Shown here one piece after another: positions 1 to 10,154 of a DNA stretch of 64,000 nt (position 1 is the first letter of the stretch; the number at the start of each line of letters is the position of its first letter). This stretch comes from Chloroflexota bacterium (lineage in GTDB: Bacteria > Chloroflexota > Anaerolineae > JAAYZQ01). Under the pieces are notes generated by a model. It did not search any database. It worked only from the letters and a program-made list of their open reading frames with translations, and was not told the DNA's origin. The position numbers were made by a program, and so were the translations under genes. The DNA lies in contig JAGVRI010000002.1 in assembly GCA_018606645.1 (NCBI GenBank), positions 248,001 through 312,000 of the forward strand, in the 5' to 3' direction.

Positions 1-149
1 AATTCGCGCAAGCGCTCCTCAACCTGGACCGGGCTTAGCCCGCGCAAGTCGGTCTGGAGCTTGACCAGGACCGCCTCCTCTGGCGTGGCGTGCCAGGGGA
101 TGGGCTGGCCGGGAATCTCGATCAGCTCAATGCGATTAAGGTTTTCCAT
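1..149 (-). CDS. Hypothetical protein, N-terminal part only (runs off window start)
   Basis: Read by eye: MENLNRIELIEIPGQPIPWHATPEEAVLVKLQTDLRGLSPVQVEERLRE..., open to the window edge. Confidence 0.4.
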   Translation of the reverse strand, partial: MENLNRIELIEIPGQPIPWHATPEEAVLVKLQTDLRGLSPVQVEERLRE

Positions 150-405
150 AGACAATCCCATGAGAGAAACAGGTGGTCAGCATAATTGGCCCATATGGAA
201 TGGCAAAGAATCTACCTGTGCCATCAATGGCCTGAATGATACGTTCTTCGCTCCAAACACCTTGTGACCAGCGCATCAAAGAGTCACTGCCACGCAAACG
301 ACGGGGATTGAGCAAAAAGTCGAGCCATTCAACAGCGGTCTGTCCGCGAAGCTCAAGTTCGACGTCTTGGGTGCCAACGGTGAGAAACTTCTCGAAAAGG
401 TGCAT
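136..405 (-). CDS. Hypothetical small protein (MHLFEKFLTVGTQDVELELRGQ...), probable cassette ORF
   Basis: ORF track; starts just beyond the attC-like site at 451-512 on the minus strand. Confidence 0.45.
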   Translation of the reverse strand: MHLFEKFLTVGTQDVELELRGQTAVEWLDFLLNPRRLRGSDSLMRWSQGVWSEERIIQAIDGTGRFFAIPYGPIMLTTCFSHGIVYGKP

Positions 406-450
406 ATTTGGGATGCCTTCCAGAGTTGATCATATCCCACTTGAGAAGGC

Positions 451-512
451 GGCTAACGGCATCCGCTTCAGCCGCAGACGCGAAGCGTGTCGGCTGCAAG
501 TGGGGGTTGGGC
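451..512. other. attC-like recombination site A
   Basis: GGCTAAC(451-457)...GTTGGGC(506-512); inner arms CCGCTT-CAGCCG / CCACTTGCAGCCG (reverse complement of right arm) pair with an extrahelical base. Confidence 0.7.
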
Positions 513-544
513 AGCATTACATTATGCCATTCCTCGGTAATGCT

Positions 545-628
545 GCCCAACGATTTGCGCATAAGCCGCCCGCGAGCGAGGGAGCGAAGCGACCGAGTGA
601 AGCGGGTCGGCTTATGCGCGTGTTAGGC
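545..628. other. attC-like recombination site B
   Basis: GCCCAAC(545-551)...GTTAGGC(622-628); perfect 12-bp arms GCGCATAAGCCG(557-568)/CGGCTTATGCGC(608-619). Confidence 0.7.
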
Positions 629-710
629 CGCATTCCTCTTGCAAACTGAACATTTTTGAGCTGCAGAAGTCTTGCCCACCGAGAGCAATTCGGCAACTTG
701 ACCCGAATAC

Positions 711-3148
711 TTATCTTCTCACCAACGGCAGATAGATAGGGTGAAAGATGAGGGCGCGCCGATAGACTCCCGGGCTCATCAGGTCTGTTTGAGCCGCCTG
801 AGTCATATTGCTATAGGAGCCCGGAGTGACAATTCTGTACCCGCCAGCAGAACCCACGTACATGACTAATCGCTGCTGGCCGTTCACCCCCACATCATGT
901 CCAAATGCCAGGGAATATGCAGGCCCCTGCGAGAGTCCTTCTGCAAGCATGAGGGAATGGCCACCATCCAGACTCTGAAATAGTCCATCCCAGGTAGCGA
1001 TGTAGAAGACCCGTGAGCCAAGCGGTGAAAACACCATCTCCGCCACCGGGCCTCCATATACCGGGTTTCCATATTCATCGGTGAGCATCTCCCACGTCGC
1101 CCCGCCGTCCTGCGAAATGTTGATACCTTGACCATGGCTATGGACATAGATCACATTGCCATAGTCAGGGTGCACGGTCACCAGGCGGATGCCTCCGATG
1201 TTCTCAGGCGTCAAACGTTCCCAGGTTTCACCCCGATCCTGGCTACGGTACAACCCCGCATTGGTTGCCGCATACACCCGCTGAGGGTTGTGCGGATCAA
1301 AGAGAATACGCCAAAGCCGGCCTTCCACTACCTTGACAATTCGCCAACCTGCAGCAGCGTTGTCGCGGATGTAGATAACCCCTGTAGCGTTTTCCAGGTC
1401 TCCTGATGATATAAGCGCTCCAGCCAGAAGCCTGCCCGGTCGTTCCGGGTCGGGGGCGACCATGACACCATTCCCAATGGCGTCGGCAGGAGCACCTTCC
1501 GGACGGGGCAAGTACTCAATCTGGTACGTCGCCCCCCGGTCCGAACTGATGTACAAACAGGGTTCCACACAGATAGCCGGGAAATACACGATGTTAGGGG
1601 TAAAAGGGTCAATCACGATGGGACCTTCCCAGCCGATCCAGGGGGCAGGGATGTCCAGGGATTGCCAATTACGTCCCCCATCAATGGTTTTAATAAAATT
1701 CACACTCATCCCCAGCGGAGAAGCATAGGCCTCGTCGGGATTTTGTGGGTTAACGCCCAGGAAACCCAGCATCAGACCCGCCAAACCTTGATTGGATGCC
1801 CGCCAGGTCTGACCGCCGTCCTCGCTTTTGTATACCCCCCATCTGTAGCCGCATACACCGTCGTCCGCGCCGGGTCGTTTGGCGCGTCGGGGGCAGGGCT
1901 CAGGGCAAAATCCCAAACGTAGGGAATATCCTCCGGCATTGCTGGCAACCAACTCTGGCTGTTGTCGGTGGTAAAGTACCGATAGCGGCCTGCTGCTATC
2001 CAGATGATCCCTGGAATCGTCGGGTGAATGGTGATTGAATTCACCATCGCATCGGGATAAGGGAGATTGCCAATCACTTGAAAGGTAAGACCGCCATCCT
2101 GGCTGGAAAAAGCGTGCCCGTTTGTCGCTATATATATGTTGTGCTCGCCGAGACTGTTCGGGAACGGGTCAACGACGATGTGCCGGATGAAGTTTGATAC
2201 CGTTACCGGATCGGTCCAGGTGATACCGCCATCGGAACTGGCATAGAATTGCCCCTCGCGGCTGCCAAAGTAGATGCGGTCGGGATCGGCAGGGCTGAAA
2301 GCGACGCTGGTAACAGGAAGATCGTTCGGGTAGGGCCTCGTCCATTCCCCTGTCAGATAACTGTATTTGAACAACCCACCGCCATCGGTGCCGGTGTGTG
2401 CCCTGCCGCTCACCCCCAGATAGACGGCATGGGGTTCCAGCGGATTCCATGCAGGGTAAAAGTCATAAACACCCGTCCACGAGTCCACTTCCCCTGGAAC
2501 GAACCGTTGCCAGGTCAGGCCATCGTCGGCTGAGTGCATAAGGCCCTCGTTCGCCCCTAAGTACAAACGAGGCTCGCCGTTATAGTACTCGAAGACCAGT
2601 TCGGTCAGCATGGTGCCGAGATAGGCGGGTTGCCAGTGTTCGGCGGCATCGCTGCTAACGAACAGTCCCGTACCGCCAGCGGATGCATAAACCTTTGTAC
2701 TGTTTTGTGGGTCAATGAACACGGCTTCGGTGAACCCGCCGTAGGGGCCGTTTGTTTCCCAATCGTTGCCTTCCTGATATACCAGAATGGCATTTTCTTT
2801 CGCGCCCGACTGCCCATCCGGATTGATCACGGTCAGGGTATAACTGCCCGGCGACAGCCCCCAGGGTACCAGTGCGGTCAGTGTCTGAGTATCTACGAAC
2901 GTTACCTCCCGCAGAGGAACGGTTCCCAGCGTTAACGTCGGTGTGGGGACGAAATTGTCACCCGTGACGGTAATGTACATGTTGGTTGCATTAGGTAACT
3001 CGTTCGGACTGACTTCCAGAACGGTCGGCGGTGCAGCCGAGTAGGCAGATGAGCGCACAGCCCCCATGCTCAGGGTAGTGACTCCCAACATCACCCCGAG
3101 GATAGAAAGAAAGGTGATCACCTTCTGATGGATAGTAGTGTTTGACAT
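711..3148 (-). CDS. Secreted IPT/TIG + BNR/sortilin-type beta-propeller surface protein, split by one frameshift (ORFs 1772-3286 and 711-1952)
   Basis: Signal-peptide-like start at 3148 (MSNTTIHQKVITFLSILGVMLG...); IPT-like PPTVLEVSPNELPNATN; many S.DGG.TW repeats; both ORFs join at a G6 tract; C-term IFHPIYLPLVRR*. Confidence 0.75.
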
Positions 3149-3169
3149 GGGAAACCTCCTTGCCAAGCG

Positions 3170-3299
3170 GCCTAACGGCTCGCGCTTCAGCGGCGGCGTG
3201 ACGAGCAAGACGCCTTTGCTCACAACCCGCCCCAGCCTGCGCCAACACGCGGACCCGCAGCGGCGGAAGCCGCCGTCCGCCTGCAAGCGCTTGTTGGGC
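3170..3299. other. attC-like recombination site G (long, 130 bp)
   Basis: GCCTAAC(3170-3176)...GTTGGGC(3293-3299); arms GCGCTT-CAGCGG and GCGCTTGCAGGCGG (reverse complement of right arm). Confidence 0.6.
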
Positions 3300-3428
3300 G
3301 CACAAACCCGGCATGCAAAACGCCTTCGCCTTCACGCGCCCATGACCCCTGCGGGCAAAGCAACCTTGCCGCAGCCACACCAGCAGGCAAACGGCGCGTT
3401 TTCACCTGATAAAGTTCCATCCATTCGC

Positions 3429-3636
3429 GCCCAACTATTCAGAATACGGAATCCAGCCTTATTCCCAATTCAGTATCTTAGACGGATTCCACCTGGTTCC
3501 CCGAGGGAGTGGCTTTTACGGAGAACTTCCCCATCATATGCCTGACCAGTCTGAGTCAGAACATGTCCAACGCGACTCTCGATAAATACATGATAGCACA
3601 ACACCCGGATTCTGTCAAAGGAAAGGAAATCAGATG
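3429..3636 (+). repeat. Copy 1 of 205-bp leader repeat (candidate attI / integrase promoter relic)
   Basis: GCCCAACtATTCaGaATACGGAATCCA ... GATTCTGTCAAAGGAAAGGAAATCAGATGAGCC; matches copies at 57308 and 63488. Confidence 0.65.
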
Positions 3637-3819
3637 AGCCCGTAGTCTGCACCACCTCTTGTGCAGCGTGGCGGACGGACCGTCCGCCGCCCGCTGGATG
3701 ACCAGGGAGGTTAGAGACCAGGCCGAGGCACGGCCCGCCGGCCATACCCTTAACAAGCGTTGCCCAATCTGGTGGCGGGCCACCCTGCGGCGAGTCACCG
3801 GTCATCCTGCCGCCACAGG

Positions 3820-5085
3820 TCATGGCAGAGGAAAAATCACCGCATTATTGTCGCGTCTTGTCTCAGGGTAGGCCCCGTTCGCCTCCGGCGGGTTCACGGT
3901 AAAGGTCAGAACTCCTCCCCGGCTCCACAGGTACCCAATGCGGATCGCCGCCACCCCCAGGCCGTTCCCCCGGACGAGGGGGATGACGTCGGTCATCTTG
4001 CGGCCGGCCTGGTTCTCGATGCGGATCGGCACGTTGGCTGCGTCTCGAGTCCCCAGGTTGTGCACCGTCACGACAGCGATCCACGGTTGTGGGGTCTCGA
4101 TGTCATCCGCCGTGATGCTGAAATCATACGCTTCCGGCGGGCTGACGACCGCCGGGGGTGCCTCGGCTGGCAGTTCCACGTTAACGGTGATTAGGTTGTT
4201 GGTAAAATTGTCTTCCGGCAGGCTATCCTCCCATTGCCGGGGATTGACCTGTACCGTGAGGAGCTCACCCCGACGCAGGACGCGGCCTGCCTCGACATAG
4301 ACCTGGGCGGTGCCGCCGCAGGGTGGGATGGCAGGACTGTAGGCCAGACCGGACCACTGTTCCCCGCTGACCACGATGGGCACGTGGTATACTGGCTGGT
4401 TGCCCAGGTTATGCACTCGCACCCACACGCCCCTCTGTTCTGGATTGGGCAGGATATCTGCCGCTCCGACCTCCACATCCAACCGGCCCGGGCAGAGATC
4501 GCTCGGAGAAGCGTCAAAGGGCATTATCTTGATCGGGAGGAGCACGCTGTTATCATCCCGATCCTTTTCTGGCAGTGTGGGCATCCCAGATCGCCACGCT
4601 TCGGGCAGGAGGTTGACTCGCACCCAAAGGCGGTGATCCCCCCCGGCAAAAATCCAGTCCACCGGAACCGCTACCACCTCAGACCCCAAGGCAGGGACGG
4701 TGACGGTCAGCAGTTGGGTAAAGGGGGTGTAGCCAATTTGCTCCGGTTCGCCGGCGATATAGACCATGACCGGGACCCGGGGAGCCGAAATCGCCGCTCG
4801 ATTGTGGATGGTGACAGTCAGGGTAAACGGCACTCCGGCCTGGAGGGGGAGCGGGGTGATCGAGATATCGTCTTCCGTAAGAGCAAGGTCCACTGGCGGG
4901 CTGGAAGGTGTGGGCGAAGGGGTCGGTTCCAAGAAAAGGTCAGCCGGCGTGAACGGTGGTGCTGCATCCCCTGCCCGCTCTCCAGTTCGGCGGTCGACGC
5001 ACCCCTGTACCGTGACGAGCAGCGCCACTGCCAGGCAAAAGAAAAACCGGTTGATCACCTGTTTCGGTCTGGTATCCTCGTTCAT
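3820..5085 (-). CDS. CARDB-domain lipoprotein
   Basis: Lipobox-like ALLVTVQGC; repeated CARDB-type segments (VDLALTEDDISITP, YDFSITADDIETP). Confidence 0.7.
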   Translation of the reverse strand: MNEDTRPKQVINRFFFCLAVALLVTVQGCVDRRTGERAGDAAPPFTPADLFLEPTPSPTPSSPPVDLALTEDDISITPLPLQAGVPFTLTVTIHNRAAISAPRVPVMVYIAGEPEQIGYTPFTQLLTVTVPALGSEVVAVPVDWIFAGGDHRLWVRVNLLPEAWRSGMPTLPEKDRDDNSVLLPIKIMPFDASPSDLCPGRLDVEVGAADILPNPEQRGVWVRVHNLGNQPVYHVPIVVSGEQWSGLAYSPAIPPCGGTAQVYVEAGRVLRRGELLTVQVNPRQWEDSLPEDNFTNNLITVNVELPAEAPPAVVSPPEAYDFSITADDIETPQPWIAVVTVHNLGTRDAANVPIRIENQAGRKMTDVIPLVRGNGLGVAAIRIGYLWSRGGVLTFTVNPPEANGAYPETRRDNNAVIFPLP

Positions 5086-5187
5086 CTTCAGAGCGTGGGC
5101 ATTGTAGCACCGGGCCTGGCCGTTGTCAAACCCTAGAGGTTCAACACGATGAGCCGGGTATCGCCACCAAGATAGCCCAGGTAGTGC

Positions 5188-5216
5188 TTGATCTTTCCGA
5201 TGAAAAGAGGTACAAT
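5188..5216 (+). promoter_or_regulatory. Sigma70-type promoter upstream of the HtrA-family gene
   Basis: TTGATC (5188-5193) - 17 nt - TACAAT (5211-5216). Confidence 0.6.
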
Positions 5217-5272
5217 AGAGTTATGGGACGAATGATTCAGCCTGATCAAAGCCCCTATCCTCGAAAGATTGT

Positions 5273-6454
5273 GTGATAAGGAGGGACAGTTCGTTGCGCA
5301 AGAAAATGCTCTTCGGATGGTTGGTGGGCCTGTTGGCCCTCACCATGTTGGCCTGCAACTTGTCAGAGATCAGCTCGTTCATGACTGCTACTGTTCCTGC
5401 GACGCCGACGCAGGGAGCGACGCCGTCTCCGGCGACGGAGACCCCTTCCCCGTTACCTCCCGCTCAAGCTGTTGCCACGGATGTAGAAGAACAGTTGATC
5501 GTAGAGGTCTATGCCCGGGTCAGTCCGGCGGTGGTCTGCATTACCGCCCGGGAACAGTTTGGCACCTGTATCGGCTCCGGGTTTGTGATCGACCGCGAAG
5601 GCCATGTGGTCACGAACAACCATGTGGCGGAGGCGGCCCCGGACCTTCTGGTGACGCTTGCCGATGAACGGACCGTTCCGGCGGACGTAATCGGCCGCGA
5701 CCCGGGCAGTGACCTGGCGGTGCTCAAAATCTCGGTTCCGGCCGAAGATCTGACCCCCGTCGAGCTGGGCGATTCGTCCACGCTCAGGGTTGGGCAGCGG
5801 GCCATTGCCATCGGAAACCCCTTTGGACTGGAGCGGACGATCACCACCGGTGTGATCAGTTCGGTAGGGCGGACTATCCCGCGAGAGGACAGCGATTTTC
5901 AACTGGCCCAGGTGATCCAGACGGATGCTGCCATCAATCCTGGCAATTCGGGAGGGCCTCTGCTGGACTCGCAAGGGCGGGTGATCGGGGTGAACACGGC
6001 GATTCGCAGTCTCACCGGGGTTAGCTCTGGGGTCGGTTTTGCCATCCCGGTTGACATTGTCAAGCGGGTGGTCCCCGAACTCATTGCCACGGGCCGGTAC
6101 CGTCATGCCTGGCTCGGAGTGCGGGGACGGACCATCACCCCGGAAATGGTCGAAGCGATGGACCTGCCGGTGGAGGTGGGGGCGTTGATCTTTGCCGTGG
6201 AACCAGGAGGACCGGCAGCCAAGGCCGGGCTGCGAGGCGGCGATCGGGAGGTGATGGTCGCCGGCATCCCCATGGTGGCGGGGGGCGATATTATTGTGGC
6301 GATTGGCGGCACGCCGGTAAAGCGGTTTGACGATGTGGTCAATTACCTGGCCATCCACACCAGTGTGGGCGATGTGGTTACCTTGACCGTGGTGCGGGGA
6401 ACGGAACAGATCGAGATAGACGTTACGCTGGAAGAACGTCCGGAGGGTCGCTAA
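5273..6454 (+). CDS. HtrA/DegP-family trypsin-like serine protease with PDZ domain (lipoprotein-like N-terminus)
   Basis: GSGFVIDREGHVVTNNHV, SDLAVLKI, INPGNSGGPLLDSQGRVIGVNTAI, C-terminal PDZ region. Confidence 0.9.
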   Translation: MIRRDSSLRKKMLFGWLVGLLALTMLACNLSEISSFMTATVPATPTQGATPSPATETPSPLPPAQAVATDVEEQLIVEVYARVSPAVVCITAREQFGTCIGSGFVIDREGHVVTNNHVAEAAPDLLVTLADERTVPADVIGRDPGSDLAVLKISVPAEDLTPVELGDSSTLRVGQRAIAIGNPFGLERTITTGVISSVGRTIPREDSDFQLAQVIQTDAAINPGNSGGPLLDSQGRVIGVNTAIRSLTGVSSGVGFAIPVDIVKRVVPELIATGRYRHAWLGVRGRTITPEMVEAMDLPVEVGALIFAVEPGGPAAKAGLRGGDREVMVAGIPMVAGGDIIVAIGGTPVKRFDDVVNYLAIHTSVGDVVTLTVVRGTEQIEIDVTLEERPEGR

Positions 6455-6512
6455 CCAAGTCGAAGAAGGGGTTCATCCAAAGCCAAAACGATAGACTTGA
6501 CAGGGAGGGAAA

Positions 6513-7628
6513 ATGTTTACTGAACGAGACCTGGATGAGCTGGTGAGATTTCGGAGTGAGAATTCTCCGGTACTGAGCCTCTATCTGAATGTGGACCCCA
6601 CCCAGCAGACGACCGATCAATATAAACTGATCTTGCGTTCGATGCTGAAGGAGGTTGCTGGCGAGGTCGATCCGGCCGATGTGGATGCGGTCGAGCGCTA
6701 TTTTGACTTTGAGTATGACTGGCAGGGCCGGGGGGTGGCGGTCTTTTCCTGTCAGCGAGCGGGCTTTTGGCGCAGCTATGCGCTGGCCGTGCCGGTGCAG
6801 AATGAGGTTCGCGTCTCTCAGCGACCGTATATCAAACCCCTCACCGATGTGTTGGACGCCTATGGACGTTACGGGGTGATCCTGGTGGACCGCGAAGGGG
6901 CGCGGATGTTTCTCTTTCACCTGGGAGAACTGGTGGAGGCCACTGGCATGTTGGGGGAAGAGGTCCGTCGCGTGAAACATGGCGGCGCTTCGGGCGTGGC
7001 CGGTATGCGGGGAGGGATGACAGCGCGGGCAGCACGGCGCAGCGAAGCGGTGGTCCAACGCAATCTGAAAGAAGTGGTCGAAGCCGCCGAACAGTTTTGC
7101 AGCAACAATGGCATATACCGCCTGGTACTGGGGGGGACGGAGGCCAACGTCAGTCAGTTCTATGACATGTTGCCTCGTGCCTTACAGTCCAAGGTGATCG
7201 GTTCGTTCACTGTGGACTCGGTAGCGCCGGTCAGCGAGGTCCAGGCGCGGTCCATGGAAGTGATCGAAGAGGTCGCGCAGCGTCGCGAGAATGAACTGGT
7301 GGATCAGGTCATCGCTGGTTGGAAACGGGGAAGCGGGGCTGTCGTGGGGTTGTCCGATACTTTGGCTGCTTTGCAAGAGCACCGCATTTTGACGTTGCTG
7401 GTGGCTGCCGGCCTGGAAGCGCCGGGGTACCGCTGTCAGAATTGCCGGTATCTTATGCTCTCGGAACGGCAGGAGTGCCCCCTGTGTGGAGGTGTAGTGG
7501 AGGTGGTGGAAGACCTGGTGGACACCATCGTTCGCCGGGCATTGGAGCAGGATGTCGAGGTGGAGATCGTCCGGGGCAATCGCCAACTCGAAGAAGCCGG
7601 CTCGATCGGCGCGTTGCTCCGCTACTGA
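6513..7628 (+). CDS. Bacterial archaeo-eukaryotic release-factor-like (baeRF/eRF1-domain) protein with C-terminal zinc ribbon
   Basis: LSLYLNVDP, RYGVILVDREGARMFLFHLGE; C-terminal CQNCRYLMLSERQECPLCGG. Confidence 0.6.
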   Translation: MFTERDLDELVRFRSENSPVLSLYLNVDPTQQTTDQYKLILRSMLKEVAGEVDPADVDAVERYFDFEYDWQGRGVAVFSCQRAGFWRSYALAVPVQNEVRVSQRPYIKPLTDVLDAYGRYGVILVDREGARMFLFHLGELVEATGMLGEEVRRVKHGGASGVAGMRGGMTARAARRSEAVVQRNLKEVVEAAEQFCSNNGIYRLVLGGTEANVSQFYDMLPRALQSKVIGSFTVDSVAPVSEVQARSMEVIEEVAQRRENELVDQVIAGWKRGSGAVVGLSDTLAALQEHRILTLLVAAGLEAPGYRCQNCRYLMLSERQECPLCGGVVEVVEDLVDTIVRRALEQDVEVEIVRGNRQLEEAGSIGALLRY

Positions 7629-7708
7629 TTGGGGGCAAGCGCCGTGGCCTGGGTCTTCCGCGAACCACGATGAGACAACCCGCACATTGACTGGATACCC
7701 GGAAGATT

Positions 7709-7746
7709 CCTGGGGTAGCTGAGGGCCTGGCCCTGGCTACCCCAGG
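7709..7746. terminator. Perfect 11-bp hairpin between convergent genes
   Basis: CCTGGGGTAGC (7709-7719) / GCTACCCCAGG (7736-7746); no strong U-tract. Confidence 0.4.
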
Positions 7747-7774
7747 TTGCTGTCTGCGGTCCATCTATGGAATG

Positions 7775-9076
7775 TTACGGTTGGAGCAGTTCCGAGAGAC
7801 GGCGCTGAATGGTTTCTACGGTTGTCTCTACCCCCTGTTCCTGGGTTAACAGCTTGTGGACCTCGGTATAGATGATGGCCGAGAGTTCGGGATAGAGGGA
7901 GGTCTGGGGTCGGGGCCGAGTGGCCGACAGCGCAGTGTGGAGGGCCTGAAGCGAAGGGTCTGTCTGAAGGAGTGTGGGGTCCGCATACACACTTTCCAAG
8001 GCCGGAGGCTGAGTTTCCTGCAGGGCGAGCTGAGCCTGGGACTCGTAACTCACCAGGAAGGCCATAAAGCGGAATGCTTGCTCCGGATGCTGGCTAAAGG
8101 CCGATAGAGCCAGGCTGCTTCCACCCAGGCAGGACGCCGGCAACGGAACCGTTCCCACTCGACCGGTCACGGGAGAGTCGGGACGGTTGAGGCGGTCCCA
8201 GGCATACGACCAGTTGCGCATCACCACTGCCTCACCGCTCTGAAAGAGTGCGAGGGTGGCGGCTTCCCGATAGGTGGTCACTTCGGCGGGTGAAATGCCC
8301 GAAGCGATCAGTTCGGCCATCTGGCGCAGGGCCGTCCGGGTGACCGGGCTGTCAAAGACAACGTTTCCCTGGTCAATGACCTCTCCCCCGTGGGCCCAGA
8401 TGAATTCAAGAACATTACAGGTCAGGGTCTCGTAGCTGTCCCCCTGCCAGACATAACCCTCAACCTGTTCTCCCTGGGCTCTGAGGTGGCGGATCAGGAG
8501 CGGGAGATCGTCCCAGGTTGAGGGGGGCTGGTAGCCATATTTCTCCAGCAAGTCTCGACGATAGTACCAAAGGCCGCCGTCTATGGTCCAGGGGAGGGCA
8601 AATATCTGACTGTCCAGGGTGTTGGCCTGGATGCTCGCCGGGTAAAAGCGTCTGGTGTCGAGATCGTGCGCCCGGATATACTCATCGAGAGGTCGCAGCC
8701 CGCCAGTGGCGGCAAGACGAGCGAGCCAGGCCGGATTCAGGAGCAGGATGTCGCGACTGGTATCCCCCTGTTGGAGTTCGGCGACGAATGCTTCCGGTCC
8801 TGTGGCGACAGATTTGGGTGGTTTCACCACTTCGACGCGAATGTCCGGGTTCGCGGTTTCAAAGGCGGCGATCTGCTCATCCAGGACACGCAATGTCGGG
8901 TCGTCCAAGGAACCAGACAGAGCAATGGTGACGGGAAGCTCAAATGGGACGGTGACCGTGGGTGGGGCAGCGCTGGGGGATGGGGCTCGCGGGATCGGTT
9001 GGCAAGCGACCAGCGCACACCCGGTGAGCAGGCCCAGCCAGACTAGTGTCCGGAGCAAGACGCTGGATCGGAGCAC
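7775..9076 (-). CDS. Extracellular solute-binding protein family 1 (ABC transporter)
   Basis: Lipobox-like LLTGCALVAC; FALPWTIDGGLWYYRRDLLEKYGYQPPSTWDDL. Confidence 0.85.
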   Translation of the reverse strand: MLRSSVLLRTLVWLGLLTGCALVACQPIPRAPSPSAAPPTVTVPFELPVTIALSGSLDDPTLRVLDEQIAAFETANPDIRVEVVKPPKSVATGPEAFVAELQQGDTSRDILLLNPAWLARLAATGGLRPLDEYIRAHDLDTRRFYPASIQANTLDSQIFALPWTIDGGLWYYRRDLLEKYGYQPPSTWDDLPLLIRHLRAQGEQVEGYVWQGDSYETLTCNVLEFIWAHGGEVIDQGNVVFDSPVTRTALRQMAELIASGISPAEVTTYREAATLALFQSGEAVVMRNWSYAWDRLNRPDSPVTGRVGTVPLPASCLGGSSLALSAFSQHPEQAFRFMAFLVSYESQAQLALQETQPPALESVYADPTLLQTDPSLQALHTALSATRPRPQTSLYPELSAIIYTEVHKLLTQEQGVETTVETIQRRLSELLQP

Positions 9077-9103
9077 GGCAGGGGTTTTCTCGAAAGGCCC
9101 GGA

Positions 9104-10039
9104 TCAACCATAGAGCAGCGGATCGATGATGATGCCGGCAAAGACCAGGGCCAGGTAGAGGCTTGACAGTTTGAACATCAGCCACGCATTGCGCTCTGTG
9201 GGCCGGAGGTAGAGATACAGGTGACCGATCAGGGATACGGCGCCGCCCAAGATGGCTACTCCAAAATAGGGGGGGCCAAAGCCTCCAACCACACCCAACC
9301 CAAGGGACTCGGCCACCATCAGCACCACGCTCATGGCGATCAACCGGACGGCCCGCTTGAGGTTCACCACAACCGGCAGCATGGGCACATTGGCCCGCGC
9401 ATAATCCTCGCGATAGCGGATGGCCAGGTTCCAGATATGGTTGGGGGTCCAGGTGATCACCAACAGGCTGATGAGCACCGCCGTCCAGGTGACGTTTCCT
9501 TGCACAACGGCCCAGCCAAACAGGGCCGGCATCCCGCCGCTGATAGAACCCAGCAAAATGTTGGTGCAGGAGCGGCGTTTGGCCAGCAGGCTGTAGATCA
9601 CCACATTGTCGAACAACCCCACGAGCATCCAGAGCGCTGCCAGAGGATGGAGCCACAAGGAGAGGAGCACTGACAAAATGGCCAGAAACAGCCCCCAGGC
9701 CAGTGCTTTTTCGGGGGGGTGGATCCGCTTGCCGGGCAATGGCCGGGCTTTGGTGCGGTCCATGAGGGCATCAATGTCCCGGTCAATGTAACAGGTCAAC
9801 GTGTTGGCCCCGGCACAGCCGGCGGTAATAGCTACCAAGGCCAGGGCCCAGCCCCCCAGGGACAGGCCGCCGACTCCGCCGGCGGCGACCATAGCTCCCA
9901 CGCAGGTGAACACCAGCAACATGACGGTTGTGGGCTTGGTCACTTCGACATATTTCCAGAGCCGAGCCCGCCAAAGCTGGATCCCCCGCGCCCAGGTAGA
10001 GCGATTCAGTTGGGAAGATTCCTCAACCATGGCTCGCAT
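9104..10039 (-). CDS. ctaB: Protoheme IX farnesyltransferase (heme o synthase)
   Basis: YVEVTKPTTVMLLVFT, CYIDRDIDALMDRTKARPLP, WTPNHIWNLAIRYREDYARANVPMLP; start placed at internal Met. Confidence 0.9.
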   Translation of the reverse strand: MRAMVEESSQLNRSTWARGIQLWRARLWKYVEVTKPTTVMLLVFTCVGAMVAAGGVGGLSLGGWALALVAITAGCAGANTLTCYIDRDIDALMDRTKARPLPGKRIHPPEKALAWGLFLAILSVLLSLWLHPLAALWMLVGLFDNVVIYSLLAKRRSCTNILLGSISGGMPALFGWAVVQGNVTWTAVLISLLVITWTPNHIWNLAIRYREDYARANVPMLPVVVNLKRAVRLIAMSVVLMVAESLGLGVVGGFGPPYFGVAILGGAVSLIGHLYLYLRPTERNAWLMFKLSSLYLALVFAGIIIDPLLYG

Positions 10040-10107
10040 CCTCCTTGAACTTGGGCCATTATAAAGGAAAACAGCGATCGGGTCAACCGGAAAGACTGCC
10101 GGTGTTT

Positions 10108-10137
10108 TTGACAGGCTGGTTGCCATTATGGTAGAAT
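10108..10137 (+). promoter_or_regulatory. Sigma70-type promoter for NarL-type regulator
   Basis: TTGACA (10108-10113) - 18 nt - TAGAAT (10132-10137). Confidence 0.6.
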
Positions 10138-10154
10138 GGCGTGCGAGAGGCCAA

